Shown in pieces: positions 1 to 9,216 of a stretch of DNA of 64,000 bases. Location: NCBI RefSeq assembly GCF_004681185.1, contig NZ_SRIF01000001.1:1364001-1428000 (forward strand), given 5' to 3'. Each line of letters begins with the position of its first letter. Position 1 is the stretch's first letter. Below the pieces are notes generated by a model. That model searched no databases. It was not told where the DNA came from and saw only the letters and a program-made list of their open reading frames with translations. Source of the stretch: Haloarcula amylovorans. GTDB lineage: Archaea; Halobacteriota; Halobacteria; Halobacteriales; Haloarculaceae. A program made the translations under genes and the position numbers.

Positions 1-617
1 GGCGGTCCTTGTGTTCGAGGCGGTGGGTCGCCTTCCGGTAGGTCGGTTCGAACTCCGGGTCCGCGACGACGAAACACGGGAGCGGCGCTTCGACCGTCTC
101 GATCTCGGTGACGTCGCCGTCGACCAACCGCTTGGCCCGCAACAGCTCCTCGTCTTCGTCGATGTCCAGCGAGATGACGTGCGTGACGATGGGCCAGCCG
201 AGACAGTAGGCCGTCTGTGGCCCGGTGTGGCCCGTCTCCCCGTCAGCCGTCTTGAACCCCGCGAACACGAGGTCGGGCTGTGTCTCTAACTTCTCGATGC
301 CTGACGCGACGGTCATCGCCGTGGCCCAAGTGTCGGCCGCGCCCATCTCCCGGTCAGAGAGAAGATAGAGGTCGTCGGCGTAGACGTCGGCCATCCCCTC
401 CTGTAACACCTCCTGATAGCCCGGCGGTCCCATGCTCATCAGCGTGACGTGCCCGCCGTTGCGCACGCTGGTTTGGAACGCCGCACGGAGCGCGTGTTTG
501 TCGTTCGGGTTCATCACCGTCGGTGTCTTGCCGCGCTCTAGGTGCCCGTCCTCGTCGAAGGAGACTTTCCCCTCACGAAAGTCCGGGACGCCCTTCGTCA
601 GAACTACTGTGTGCATA
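1..617 (-). CDS. etfB: Electron transfer flavoprotein beta subunit, 3' part outside window
   Basis: Beta subunit of an electron transfer flavoprotein (EtfB/FixA family), which with EtfA passes electrons from acyl-CoA-type dehydrogenases to the respiratory chain. Reading the minus strand from the ATG at 617 gives about 205 residues beginning MHTVVLTKGVPDF. The family signatures NPNDKHAL near residue 37 and DGETGHTGPQ in the nucleotide-binding part are present. The frame is open to the window edge, so the C-terminal part is cut off; family members are about 260 residues. The downstream gene, probably etfA, lies outside. An AT-rich TATA-like stretch lies near 655-665. The family call is firm. 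Confidence 0.9.
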
Positions 618-769
618 TATCTCACGACCCTCGTGAACGTACCTCAAAGCGGGTCGAATATAAATGTATGTTCGTGATAATATCGGTCGGCGACGGGTAG
701 CGAGTAACTAACCGCTACCATCGACTCACACGAACGGAGAACACAGTCCGTGAAACTGTCGGCGAACGC

Positions 770-1105
<336 letters not shown>

Positions 1106-1126
1106 CTAACACCACTCGTCGATGGT

Positions 1127-1140
1127 ACTTAAAGTTTCGA
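1127..1140 (-). promoter_or_regulatory. Ferredoxin promoter (BRE and TATA box)
   Basis: On the minus strand the sequence reads TCGAAACTTTAAGT: a purine-rich BRE followed by a TATA box. It is centred about 31 nt upstream of the ferredoxin ATG at 1099, which predicts a nearly leaderless transcript. Confidence 0.6.
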
Positions 1141-1149
1141 CCGCACGTG

Positions 1150-2172
1150 TCAGTTCCCGCGGCGATTCGGGCCGACGGTCGGGTCGTCCACTGGCGGTTT
1201 CCCGCCGCTGGGGCCACCGCCGGGCGACTGCCTGTCGGGACCACCGCCTCCTGAGAGTCGCTCGTCGGGACCGCTCCCCGGCCCTGCCGCGACGCCGGCG
1301 TGCTGACCGAGGAACGCGGCGGTTCGGTCGTACACGTCGTCGTAGAACCCACCGTGGAACGGGAAGGCGTGGCCGCCCGGAACCGGTTCGTAGTCGACAT
1401 CGGTGAGCGGCGTCAGCGCCTCGGCCATGAGTTCCGATTGCTGTAGCGGCACGACGTCGTCGTCCTCGCCGTGGAGCAACAGCGTCGGCGGCATCGCCGC
1501 GTCGACCTGTCCGACCGGCGAAGCGAGGTCGTACGCCTCGGGAATCTCCTCGGGGCCGCCGCCGAGGTACGCCGCGAGTTCGTGGTCTCCGTCTTCGATA
1601 CCTAACGCCCGGAAGTCGTAGATACCAGAGTAGCCGACGACGGCGTCCAGTGCCGAGGACGCCCCCGGATAGCGCTCCGGTTCGAAGCCGGGTTCGTCGG
1701 CGGTCGCCGCCGCCAAGAGGACCAGACTCGCGCCCGCGGAGTGCCCGACGGCGACGACGCCCTGCGGATCGCCGCTGACTCCCTCGGCGCGACACCACTC
1801 GATTGCGGCTTTCACGTCCACGAGCGGTGCCGGAAACGTCCACTCCGGGGCCAGTCGGTACTGCGGTTCGACGACGACGTAGCCCTCGGCGGCGAGGTCG
1901 ATGGCGTGCCGGGAGAACTCGCCCTTGTCGCCGTAGCGGAACGCGCCGCCGCGGACGAGGATGGCCACGGGTTTCGGCCCGCTCGCCGCCGTCGCCTCGT
2001 AGCGGTCGAGTAGTAGCGTCCGTCCGTCGACTTCCCGAAACGGGATGTCTCGCTCGACCGTCACCGTCGCGTCGGTGTTCGCTGTCACGTCGGTCACTGC
2101 GTCCGTCGGCGGTAAAAACGCGTCGGGGAGCGGCCGAGAAGTAACTGTGATTGGCGGACAGTAGTAGCTCAT
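1150..2172 (-). CDS. Alpha/beta hydrolase, carboxylesterase/BD-FAE type
   Basis: A 340-residue alpha/beta-hydrolase resembling the hormone-sensitive-lipase/BD-FAE esterases. The nucleophile elbow is GHSAG with Ser145. The likely acid is Asp238 in the HGEDDDVVP stretch and the likely base His268 in GGHAF. The oxyanion-hole motif, normally HGGG or HGGW, is RGGAF at about residues 74-78, a change of the first residue. The last 50 residues are Gly/Pro-rich and probably disordered. No signal peptide is evident, so it is probably cytoplasmic. The substrate cannot be told. It ends 50 bp before the ferredoxin start and is probably a separate transcription unit. Confidence 0.85.
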   Translation of the reverse strand: MSYYCPPITVTSRPLPDAFLPPTDAVTDVTANTDATVTVERDIPFREVDGRTLLLDRYEATAASGPKPVAILVRGGAFRYGDKGEFSRHAIDLAAEGYVVVEPQYRLAPEWTFPAPLVDVKAAIEWCRAEGVSGDPQGVVAVGHSAGASLVLLAAATADEPGFEPERYPGASSALDAVVGYSGIYDFRALGIEDGDHELAAYLGGGPEEIPEAYDLASPVGQVDAAMPPTLLLHGEDDDVVPLQQSELMAEALTPLTDVDYEPVPGGHAFPFHGGFYDDVYDRTAAFLGQHAGVAAGPGSGPDERLSGGGGPDRQSPGGGPSGGKPPVDDPTVGPNRRGN

Positions 2173-2419
2173 TACTCTCCACGGCTGGTCGTCACTGCCC
2201 GAGTCTAATCACCATCTACCGTTTTCAACGACAGTAACAGTCTCCTCTCATCGCCCCGAATTTCGGTAGCCATCAATCAAATGTTGATAATGGGCCGATA
2301 GAACAAAGTTCGATAATGGCATATACGTAGCTGAAATGCGAATCCGGTTCGTTCCGCTGCGCTTCGCCGTAGCCGTCGTCCTCCGTCCCTCTCTCGACCC
2401 AGCGATGCGCAGGCGAGGC

Positions 2420-2435
2420 GGCGCTATGGAGCGCC
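2420..2435. repeat. Short hairpin upstream of the PAS kinase
   Basis: Perfect inverted repeat GGCGCT-ATGG-AGCGCC, about 30 bp upstream of the kinase ATG at 2467. It could be an operator or a leader hairpin. The rest of the 294-bp gap 2173-2466 shows nothing I can support beyond AT-rich promoter-like sequence around 2280-2330. Confidence 0.35.
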
Positions 2436-2466
2436 CCGTGCCGGACAGCAGTACTCAGGAGGGCCG

Positions 2467-3852
2467 ATGACGGACTGCGAGACCGACGAACGGCACTCGC
2501 TACAGTACGAAGCCGTCTTCGAATCACTCGACCAGCCGGTGTACCTCGCAGACGACGAAGGCCGGTTCGTCAGGGTCAACGACGCGTTCGTCGAACTCAC
2601 GGGCCGGGACGAGGCGACGCTCGTCGGCGAGTCAGTCGCGACTGTCTTCGGGGAGAGTCGAGCGACGGAACCGCCAGCGACGGACTCGAAGCAGACGGTC
2701 GCGATACTGGGACCGTCAGGGGACGAGATCCCATGTGAGGTATCGGTGACGCCGCTCACGACGGCAGAAGACGAATCGAAATGGGTGGGCGTGGTCAGCG
2801 ACGTCTCCCGCCGAAGTCGCCTCGAATCCGAGTTGGCGGAGGTGCGCGAACGCCTCCAAACACTCATCGAGGCGTCGCCGCTCGCGATCGTCGCCGCGAA
2901 CGAGGCGGGCGTCGTCGACGTGTGGAATCCCGCCGCGGAGTCGCTGTTCGGGTGGTCGACGAACGAGATCTGTGGCGAACCGCTCTCCGTCCTCCCGATC
3001 GACCATCGGGCCGAACTACAACGTCGCCACGAGCGAGTGCTCGACGGGGACCGCCTCACCGGCGTCGAGACGAAACTCCGACACCGCGGGGGCCACACTA
3101 TCGACGTGAGCGTCTCCATCGCCCCGATTCGGGGCGAACACGGCGACATCCTCGGTAGCGTCGCCATCATCGCGGACATCTCCGAACAGAAGGCCCGCGA
3201 GGAGCAACTCCAAGAGCAAAACGAACGCTTAGACGAGTTCGCCAGCATCGTCAGCCACGACCTCCGGAACCCGTTACAGGTCGCATCCGGGAGTCTCGAA
3301 CTCGCCAGGCAAGAGGCCGCGCCGTCGGTCGAGGACCGTCTCGACTCCATCGGCGGCGCCTTAGAGCGGATGGAGACGCTCATCGAGGACACGCTCACGC
3401 TGGCCCGAGAGGGACAGGACATCGAAGACACCGAAATCGTCAATCTCCGCATCGTCGCGCAAGGCGCGTGGAACGGCGTCCTCACCGAGGAGGCGACCTG
3501 TTCGATCGAGACATCACGGACCGTCCTCTGTGATCCTGGTCGGCTGACCGAACTACTTGAGAACCTCTTTCGAAACGCGCTGGAACACGGCAGCACCGAC
3601 GAGTCACCGGTCACCGTCACCGTCGGCGAGCTCGAAGATGGATTCTACGTCGCAGACGACGGTCCCGGTATCCCCGAAGACCAACGCGACGCGGTGTTCG
3701 AATCCGGCTACACGACCGTCGGCGACGGCACCGGGTTCGGCCTCGCCATCGTCGACACCATCGCCGACGCCCACGACTGGGACGTGACGCTCACCGAGAG
3801 CGAGGACGGCGGCGCACGCTTCGAGTTCACCGGCGTAGAACGAACGACCTGA
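2467..3852 (+). CDS. PAS-PAS sensor histidine kinase
   Basis: A soluble sensor kinase of 461 residues without membrane segments. Two PAS domains occupy roughly residues 12-120 and 125-245. A HisKA domain follows with the phospho-acceptor His264 in VSHDLRNP, and then a HATPase_c domain from about 345. Its N-box reads NALEHGSTDE and is followed directly by VTVTVG, and the G-boxes DDGPGIP and GTGFGLAIV are intact. The ligand is unknown; such PAS kinases usually sense redox state, light or small molecules. No response regulator is adjacent. The stop abuts the gltX stop, so the two genes converge. The short N-box is a useful comparison with the second PAS kinase in this window. Confidence 0.9.
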   Translation: MTDCETDERHSLQYEAVFESLDQPVYLADDEGRFVRVNDAFVELTGRDEATLVGESVATVFGESRATEPPATDSKQTVAILGPSGDEIPCEVSVTPLTTAEDESKWVGVVSDVSRRSRLESELAEVRERLQTLIEASPLAIVAANEAGVVDVWNPAAESLFGWSTNEICGEPLSVLPIDHRAELQRRHERVLDGDRLTGVETKLRHRGGHTIDVSVSIAPIRGEHGDILGSVAIIADISEQKAREEQLQEQNERLDEFASIVSHDLRNPLQVASGSLELARQEAAPSVEDRLDSIGGALERMETLIEDTLTLAREGQDIEDTEIVNLRIVAQGAWNGVLTEEATCSIETSRTVLCDPGRLTELLENLFRNALEHGSTDESPVTVTVGELEDGFYVADDGPGIPEDQRDAVFESGYTTVGDGTGFGLAIVDTIADAHDWDVTLTESEDGGARFEFTGVERTT

Positions 3853-5586
3853 TCAGGGATGCGCGAAGTACGCGACGGACTCGCCCTCGGGGGCAATCGC
3901 GTCCACGCGGGCGAAGCCGATGCGCTCGAACTGGAGCATGTCGTCGGCGTCGTACTCGAGGACGCCCGGCTCTGCGATGCCTGTCACGTCGCCGTCCATC
4001 GTCCGTAGGCGAAGTTCGGGGCCGTCTGCCGGTGCCCAGTGGACCACGTCGACGCCCTCCTCGCGAACCGCCGTGATGTCGTCACCGACGTACTCGAAGG
4101 CGTCGCGGGTGTGACGAACGCAACCGTAGCCCTTCAGCCAGACTCGCTCGCCGTGGCCGGGCAGGTCGTCGCCCTCGACGACGACGCCGCCCGCGACCGG
4201 AATCTCGCGTCTGCCTCGGTCCTCGTGGTCGGGATGGAACGGCGGTTCGCCGACGTCGGGACCGCCGACGACCTCTCGCTCGACCAGTCCGCCGTACTCG
4301 TCGCCATCGCGGACGAAGAACGCGCGGTCAGTAGCGTCGTCTATCAGGTCGCGGTTGTTGGCGTACACCGAGGACATGGCGAGGTCGACGTTCGAGGTAG
4401 AGGTTCCGAGTTCGACCATCGCGTCGACCAGCGCCTCGCCGCGGATGCCGCGCCGGCGAAGACTGGCGACCGTCGGTGCGCGCGGGTCGTCCCACCCGTC
4501 GAGTTCGCCCTCGGCGATGAGTTCCGAGATGGTCGAGGTGGACATCTTCACGTCGTACTCGTCGACTTGCACGTGGCCCCAGTGGATGACCTCGGGGTAC
4601 TCCCAGTCGAAGTAGTCGTAGACGAACTGCTGGCGCTTCGCCGAGTCCTGCAGGTCGATGCCGCGAATGATGTGCGTGACGCCGAGCAGGTAATCGTCGA
4701 CGCCGCTCTGGAAGTCGAGCATCGGCCAGCAGCGGTACTGTTCGGCCGCCTCTCGGGGATGGGGTGTGTCGATCATCCGGAAGGCGACGAAGTCCCGCAG
4801 CGCGGGGTTCTTGTGTGTGATGTCGGTCCGCACGCGCAGGACCATCTCGCCGCTCTCGTACTCGCCGTCGACCATCGCCTCGAACTCGTCGAGCACCGTC
4901 TCGGCGTCCTTCTCGCGGTGGGGACAGGCCTCGCCGCTGTTTTTCATGTCGGAGAACTCCCCCTGCGGGCACGAGCAGGTGTAGGCCCCGCCGAGGTCGA
5001 TGAGGTCCCGCGCGTGGTCGTAGTACGTCTCCACGCGGTCGCTGGCGCGATAGACGGCGTCGGGTTCGAAACCGAGGTAGTCGATCGCGTCGAGGATGGC
5101 GTCGTAGGCATCGAGGTCCGGGCGCTTGGTCTCCGGGTCGGTGTCGTCGAACCGGCAGACGAACTCGCCCTCGTAGCGCTCCTTGTACGTCCCGATGACG
5201 GCGGCCATCCGGGCGTGGCCGATGTGCCACGGGCCGTTGGGGTTTGGGGCGACGCGCATCCGCACGGTGTCGTATTCGTCGGCGTTCGGCAGGTCCGGAA
5301 GCGGGTGCTCCTCGCCCTCGTCCGCCGCTTCGAGTTCTTCGAGTTTCTCGGGGGCGAGCTCCGCGAGTCGCTCGCGGCGAGCCTCGGTATCCATGCCGTT
5401 GACCCGGTCTACCACCGGCGAGATGATGGCTGGAATCTCGTCGCCGTACTCGCGGAACTCCGGGTTCTCGCCCATGAGCGGCCCCATGATGGCCCCGACC
5501 TGTGCCTCGCTGTCGTGTTTGACCGCGTTGAGGAGGGCGTTCGTCTCGGCGGCCTCCTCGATACGCTGGCGTAGCGCGTCGTCCAT
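3853..5586 (-). CDS. gltX: Glutamyl-tRNA synthetase, archaeal type
   Basis: Charges tRNA-Glu. In archaea without GlnRS it also mischarges tRNA-Gln, for later amidation. The class I signature is WHIGHAR with HIGH at residues 121-124; the KMSKS loop appears as VKMSTSTI. A Cys-rich stretch CSC...ACPH follows the active site. The open frame extends to 5712, but I prefer the ATG at 5586 (protein MDDALRQRIEEA, 577 residues). This matches the usual family length, and the longer version would overlap the divergent regulator that starts at 5702. Confidence 0.92.
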   Translation of the reverse strand: MDDALRQRIEEAAETNALLNAVKHDSEAQVGAIMGPLMGENPEFREYGDEIPAIISPVVDRVNGMDTEARRERLAELAPEKLEELEAADEGEEHPLPDLPNADEYDTVRMRVAPNPNGPWHIGHARMAAVIGTYKERYEGEFVCRFDDTDPETKRPDLDAYDAILDAIDYLGFEPDAVYRASDRVETYYDHARDLIDLGGAYTCSCPQGEFSDMKNSGEACPHREKDAETVLDEFEAMVDGEYESGEMVLRVRTDITHKNPALRDFVAFRMIDTPHPREAAEQYRCWPMLDFQSGVDDYLLGVTHIIRGIDLQDSAKRQQFVYDYFDWEYPEVIHWGHVQVDEYDVKMSTSTISELIAEGELDGWDDPRAPTVASLRRRGIRGEALVDAMVELGTSTSNVDLAMSSVYANNRDLIDDATDRAFFVRDGDEYGGLVEREVVGGPDVGEPPFHPDHEDRGRREIPVAGGVVVEGDDLPGHGERVWLKGYGCVRHTRDAFEYVGDDITAVREEGVDVVHWAPADGPELRLRTMDGDVTGIAEPGVLEYDADDMLQFERIGFARVDAIAPEGESVAYFAHP

Positions 5587-5701
5587 GCTCGTCTCTGACA
5601 CCGCCCCGGTCAAAACGGCGTCGGGTTCGTCCGGTCGCTCGTCGGTTTCTCCAGCGGGCTTCCCGCCATCGTTATTTTCGCGGCCATCGCAGTCATCGTA
5701 C

Positions 5702-6484
5702 ATGACCGACACCGCACAGTTCCTCGCGGACTCGCCCGACCGGTTAGCGCTCTTAGAGCACCTCCGCGAGACACCAGGGTCCCCCCGCGACCTTGCCGAC
5801 GACTTGGAGCAGTCCCGGCGGAGCGTCCAGCGAAATCTGGCCGCCTTCGCCGACCGCGGGTGGGTCGAGAAGCGCGACGGCGACTACCGCCTGACGACGA
5901 CGGGACTGCTGGTCACGCGCCGTCACCGCGAGTACGTGGACGCGCTCGCGGCTATCGGCGACAACGACGCTCTCTACGCACACCTACCTGTAGACGCGGC
6001 TCCGGAGCCGAGCCTGCTCGCGGACGCGACGCTCGTCGTCGCCGAGCCCGACCAGCCGCAGGCCCCGGTCAGCCACTACGTGAGTACCGTCGAGTCGGCC
6101 GACACCTCCCACGTTCGGATGATTTCGCCGGTGTTGAGCCGCCTGTTCCACGACGCTCACGCCGAGTTGGTCCTCGCGGGCATCGAGACGGAACTCGTCC
6201 TCGACGGGCCGACCATCAATCGCGCTCGGGAGAAGAACCCCGCGGAGTTCGCGACCGTCGTCAGCGTCCCGCCGTTCACGCTGTACCATAGTCCGGACCC
6301 TATCTCGTTCGGCCTGACGCTGACCGACGACCGCGTCCTCTTGCTCGCCTACGACGAGAGCGGGCAACTTCACGCCTGCGCCGATGGGACTGACCCAGAG
6401 CTCTACGCGTGGGCGACGGACTGTTTCGAGCGCCACCGCGAGCGCAGCGAGTCGGTGTCGGGTCTGGACGCGCTCCGTTCCTGA
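5702..6484 (+). CDS. Winged-helix regulator with FilR1-type domain
   Basis: A 260-residue predicted transcription regulator. Residues 1-70 form a winged helix-turn-helix (DLADDLEQSRRSVQRNLAAF as recognition segment). The rest resembles the C-terminal domain of the methanogen regulator FilR1 (formerly DUF1724), widespread as haloarchaeal regulators. The ATG at 5702 is chosen because everything before it in the longer frame is antisense to gltX. It is divergent from gltX with about 115 bp between starts. A second regulator of the same type lies at 40390-41178. The target is unknown. Confidence 0.8.
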   Translation: MTDTAQFLADSPDRLALLEHLRETPGSPRDLADDLEQSRRSVQRNLAAFADRGWVEKRDGDYRLTTTGLLVTRRHREYVDALAAIGDNDALYAHLPVDAAPEPSLLADATLVVAEPDQPQAPVSHYVSTVESADTSHVRMISPVLSRLFHDAHAELVLAGIETELVLDGPTINRAREKNPAEFATVVSVPPFTLYHSPDPISFGLTLTDDRVLLLAYDESGQLHACADGTDPELYAWATDCFERHRERSESVSGLDALRS

Positions 6485-6559
6485 GTGGCCGCGGTGACAG
6501 GGGGTGTCACGCCCGACGGTAGGTGACGTAAACTCTCCCTGTGCAGTATCTCGACTCGT

Positions 6560-7780
6560 ATGCGAATCCTCCTCCTCGGCGGCACCGGCTTCGTCGGTCG
6601 TCGCCTCGCCGCCCAGTTGGTCGACCGAGGCCACGACGTGACAGCGCTGGCTCGCTCCCCTGACGCGACCGCCCTCACCGACGGCGTGCGAACGGTCGCA
6701 GGCGACGTGACCGATCCGGACTCGCTCGCCCCAGCCTTCGACGGACAGGACGCCGTCGTGAACCTCGTCGCGCTCTCGCCGCTGTTCGAACCCGACGGGG
6801 GAAGCGAGATGCACGAGAGAGTCCATCTCGGCGGGACCGAGAACGCTGTCGCCGCCGCCGAATGCCACGGCGTCGACCGCTTCGTCCAGTTGAGCGCGCT
6901 CGGTACCGACCCCGACGGCGCGACGCACTACATCCGAGCGAAAGGGAACGCCGAGGCCGTCGTCCGCGACTCGGCACTCGACTGGACCATCGTCCGTCCC
7001 TCCGTCGTTTTCGGCGACGGCGGCGAGTTCGTCTCCTTCACGCGCCTGCTGACGACGCCGTACGTCACGGGACTCCCCGGCGGCGGGAAGACCCGCTTTC
7101 AGCCCATCTGGGTCGAGGACCTCGCGGGGATGCTCACCGACTGTGTCGCCGACGCGTCCCACGTCGGCGAGACGTACGAACTCGGTGGTCCCGAGGTGCT
7201 AACGCTCGCGGACGTAGCTCGCACTATCTATCGCGCCGACGGGAAGCCACTTCGCGTCCTGCCCGTCCCGATGACGCTCGCCAAAATTGGGCTGACTGTC
7301 GGCGGGAGCGTTCCCGGTTTCCCGATGGGTCCCGACCAGTACCGCTCGCTCAAGTTCGACAACACCGTCACCGCCAACGACGTGACCGCCTTCGGCCGCA
7401 CCGAGGCCGACCTCCGGTCCTTCGAGGAGTACCTCGACGAAGGCAGCGAGCATCACAGCGACCGTCGCCGGAGTCTCCTGACCCGACCGGCAACGCTCGC
7501 CCTCTTCGCGTACTTCGCACTCTCGGCCTCCCTTCCGTCGCTGACCGGCTCCCCGCTGGCGATTGCCCTCTACGTCCCGACCTACCTCCTGACGATGTTC
7601 GTCTACGATGCCCCCTGGGGGCTGGAGAACGTCGTCTACGGGGCGGAGTCTCTGCTGGGAATCGGTCACAGTTCGGCGCTGTACTACGTCGGCCTGCTGA
7701 TGACGTACTTCGCCTGTGCCGTCGTGCTGACGTGGCTCGGGAGGTCGGTCCGCTCGGCCGTCGGCCCCCGCCGTGGCTAG
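6560..7780 (+). CDS. NDUFA9-like NAD(P)-binding protein with membrane tail
   Basis: Atypical short-chain dehydrogenase/epimerase of the complex I NDUFA9-like group, 406 residues. The Rossmann motif GGTGFVGR is at residues 7-14. A catalytic YxxxK appears as HYIRAKGNAE around residues 127-135. The N-terminal 300 residues are enzyme-like. The last 90 carry about four hydrophobic segments (LALFAYFALSASL, IALYVPTYLLTMF, SALYYVGLLMTYFACAVVL), so the protein is probably membrane-anchored. It follows the FilR1-type regulator by 75 bp on the same strand. Substrate and role are unknown; a link to respiration or lipid-quinone chemistry is inference. Confidence 0.8.
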   Translation: MRILLLGGTGFVGRRLAAQLVDRGHDVTALARSPDATALTDGVRTVAGDVTDPDSLAPAFDGQDAVVNLVALSPLFEPDGGSEMHERVHLGGTENAVAAAECHGVDRFVQLSALGTDPDGATHYIRAKGNAEAVVRDSALDWTIVRPSVVFGDGGEFVSFTRLLTTPYVTGLPGGGKTRFQPIWVEDLAGMLTDCVADASHVGETYELGGPEVLTLADVARTIYRADGKPLRVLPVPMTLAKIGLTVGGSVPGFPMGPDQYRSLKFDNTVTANDVTAFGRTEADLRSFEEYLDEGSEHHSDRRRSLLTRPATLALFAYFALSASLPSLTGSPLAIALYVPTYLLTMFVYDAPWGLENVVYGAESLLGIGHSSALYYVGLLMTYFACAVVLTWLGRSVRSAVGPRRG

Positions 7781-7807
7781 GCCGCTCCCGACCGGCGGCT
7801 GTCGCCC

Positions 7808-8743
7808 TCACCTTCGTTTGTCGAGATGCGCGCCGACTCGTTCGAGCGTCTCCAGTCCTGTCACTTCGCCGGGTTCGTCGGGCACCGTCCACACGTCGAG
7901 GTCCGACAGCGACGCTCGGAGTGCGGCGATAGCGTCCGCTTGGACAGCCTGTTTCCCGAGACAGCGCTCGCAGTCACCTGGCTCTTCGATGACCTTGTTC
8001 ACGACGAGCGTCGTCACCGGAATCTCGAACTCGCCCAGTCGCTCGACGAGTCGCTCGCTCTCGCGGACCGCCATCGTCTCCGGAATCGTGACGACGCGGA
8101 ACTCGGTCTGTTCGGGGTCTCTGAGAGTTGTTCCCACTCGCTCCATCCGCTCTCGCATCTCGGTGAAGTCGTCGTGCTCCTCGCGTCGCTTGCGTCCCAT
8201 CGGCCCGAACAGCATCGTCCGCGTGGCGTCGACTTTCCGCCGCACCTGGTCGCGTAAATCAAGCGCCGTTGCCATCCCGCGGTCGAGGACCGACGGCAGG
8301 TCGAGGAGCCTGAGCGTGTGACCCGTCGGCGCGGTATCGAACACCACCCGGTCCCAGCGGTCGCTGTCGACGTAGGTGGCGAGCCCCTCCAGCGCGGCGA
8401 GTTCGTCGCTGCCTGGCATGACGCCAGAGGTGAACAGCGTCGCTACGTCCTCCTCGTCGAGGCGGATGCCGGCGTCGTCTAGCTCGTCGGCCAGCGCCTC
8501 GAACAGTACGCGATAGCGGTCGACGCCCGCCTGCGGGTCCACCTCGACGCCCCAGAGATTCTCGCGTATCTCGGTTGGGTCGCCACCGAGGGCAGCGTCG
8601 AAAGAGTCGGCGAGCGAATGGGCCGGGTCTGTCGACACGACTAACGTCTCGTACCCGTCTCTTGCCAATCGCAGCCCGGTCGCCGCCGCGACGGTGGTCT
8701 TGCCGACCCCGCCTTTCCCGCCGTAGAGGACGAACCGTGTCAC
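7808..8743 (-). CDS. ArsA/Get3-family ATPase
   Basis: P-loop ATPase of the ArsA/Get3 family, 311 residues from a GTG start. The deviant Walker A GKGGVGKTT is at residues 9-17. The switch region DTAPTGHTLRLL and a C-terminal CERC pair (258-261) are present. The CxxC pair is the zinc-binding dimer clamp of Get3, which delivers tail-anchored membrane proteins, so a Get3-like role is favoured over arsenite export; no ars genes are near. I chose GTG 8743 over the ATG at 8797 because a TATA-like TTAAACGG lies about 25 bp upstream of it and family members start just before the P-loop. Confidence 0.85.
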   Translation of the reverse strand: MTRFVLYGGKGGVGKTTVAAATGLRLARDGYETLVVSTDPAHSLADSFDAALGGDPTEIRENLWGVEVDPQAGVDRYRVLFEALADELDDAGIRLDEEDVATLFTSGVMPGSDELAALEGLATYVDSDRWDRVVFDTAPTGHTLRLLDLPSVLDRGMATALDLRDQVRRKVDATRTMLFGPMGRKRREEHDDFTEMRERMERVGTTLRDPEQTEFRVVTIPETMAVRESERLVERLGEFEIPVTTLVVNKVIEEPGDCERCLGKQAVQADAIAALRASLSDLDVWTVPDEPGEVTGLETLERVGAHLDKRR

Positions 8744-8844
8744 GATAGACAGTTGGGACCGAAACCGTTTAACTCCGTGCCGGAAAGCGGAAGTCAAAAT
8801 CCGATGGAAAATAGCTGCGAGGACCCGGCTGTGGACTACGCCGC

Positions 8845-9132
8845 TTAGATGTCCTGGACGAGTTCGCCGAATTGGTCGGTCGGGATCGCCCGCATCGTCT
8901 CCGTGTCCAGTCCGTACCGCTCGATGGCGATGGAGGCCTGAATGACGGTGTCCTCGTCGGGTACTTCGAATATGAGCAGGAAGTCGTAACTGCCCGCTAG
9001 CGCGTAACTATCGAGGAGCGTCCCACCGAACTCCTCGATGTCCTGTTGGACCTCGCCCCAGATGCTCACGAGTTCCTGTGCGTTCTGTATCTCCTGTTCG
9101 TTCACGTCGGCCAGGACCGAGTACGTCGGCAT
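8845..9132 (-). CDS. GYD-domain protein
   Basis: A 95-residue protein that matches the GYD domain family: a ferredoxin-like fold with a conserved GSYDFLLIFE segment near the middle, corresponding to the family's GxYD motif. Function is not established; homologues are small cytoplasmic proteins. A TATA box, CTTTATATC on the minus strand, lies at 9185-9193 and predicts a leader of about 30 nt. It sits alone between the Get3-like ATPase and GGPP synthase. Confidence 0.8.
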   Translation of the reverse strand: MPTYSVLADVNEQEIQNAQELVSIWGEVQQDIEEFGGTLLDSYALAGSYDFLLIFEVPDEDTVIQASIAIERYGLDTETMRAIPTDQFGELVQDI

Positions 9133-9184
9133 AGTCGATGCCTGACGTGTCCCGATTATAGGCTTGTTGCCCGATACGCGCCCC

Positions 9185-9193
9185 GATATAAAG
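9185..9193 (-). promoter_or_regulatory. TATA box of the GYD gene
   Basis: Minus-strand CTTTATATC lies 53-61 nt upstream of the ATG at 9132. It is flanked by GC-rich sequence and is the only AT-rich block in the gap after the GGPP synthase stop. Confidence 0.5.
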
Positions 9194-9216
9194 ACGACGG
9201 GGAACGGTTCCGGCTG

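Noticed and set aside
2336..2470. A 44-codon frame whose stop overlaps the ATG of the PAS kinase at 2467, suggesting an upstream coupled peptide.
   Set aside because: The product is Arg-rich and non-acidic, with no promoter at the right distance; likely chance in GC-rich DNA.
4039..5574. A 511-codon plus-strand open frame opposite gltX.
   Set aside because: It mirrors the GluRS codons; its composition is that of an antisense frame and gltX is secure by its motifs. Many other long antisense frames in the window were rejected for the same reason.
5586..5712. Longer N-terminus for GluRS.
   Set aside because: Adds a low-complexity stretch, exceeds family length and overlaps the divergent regulator start.
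8744..8797. ATG start 18 codons upstream for the Get3-like ATPase.
   Set aside because: A TATA-like box lies inside this stretch and family members start just before the P-loop.
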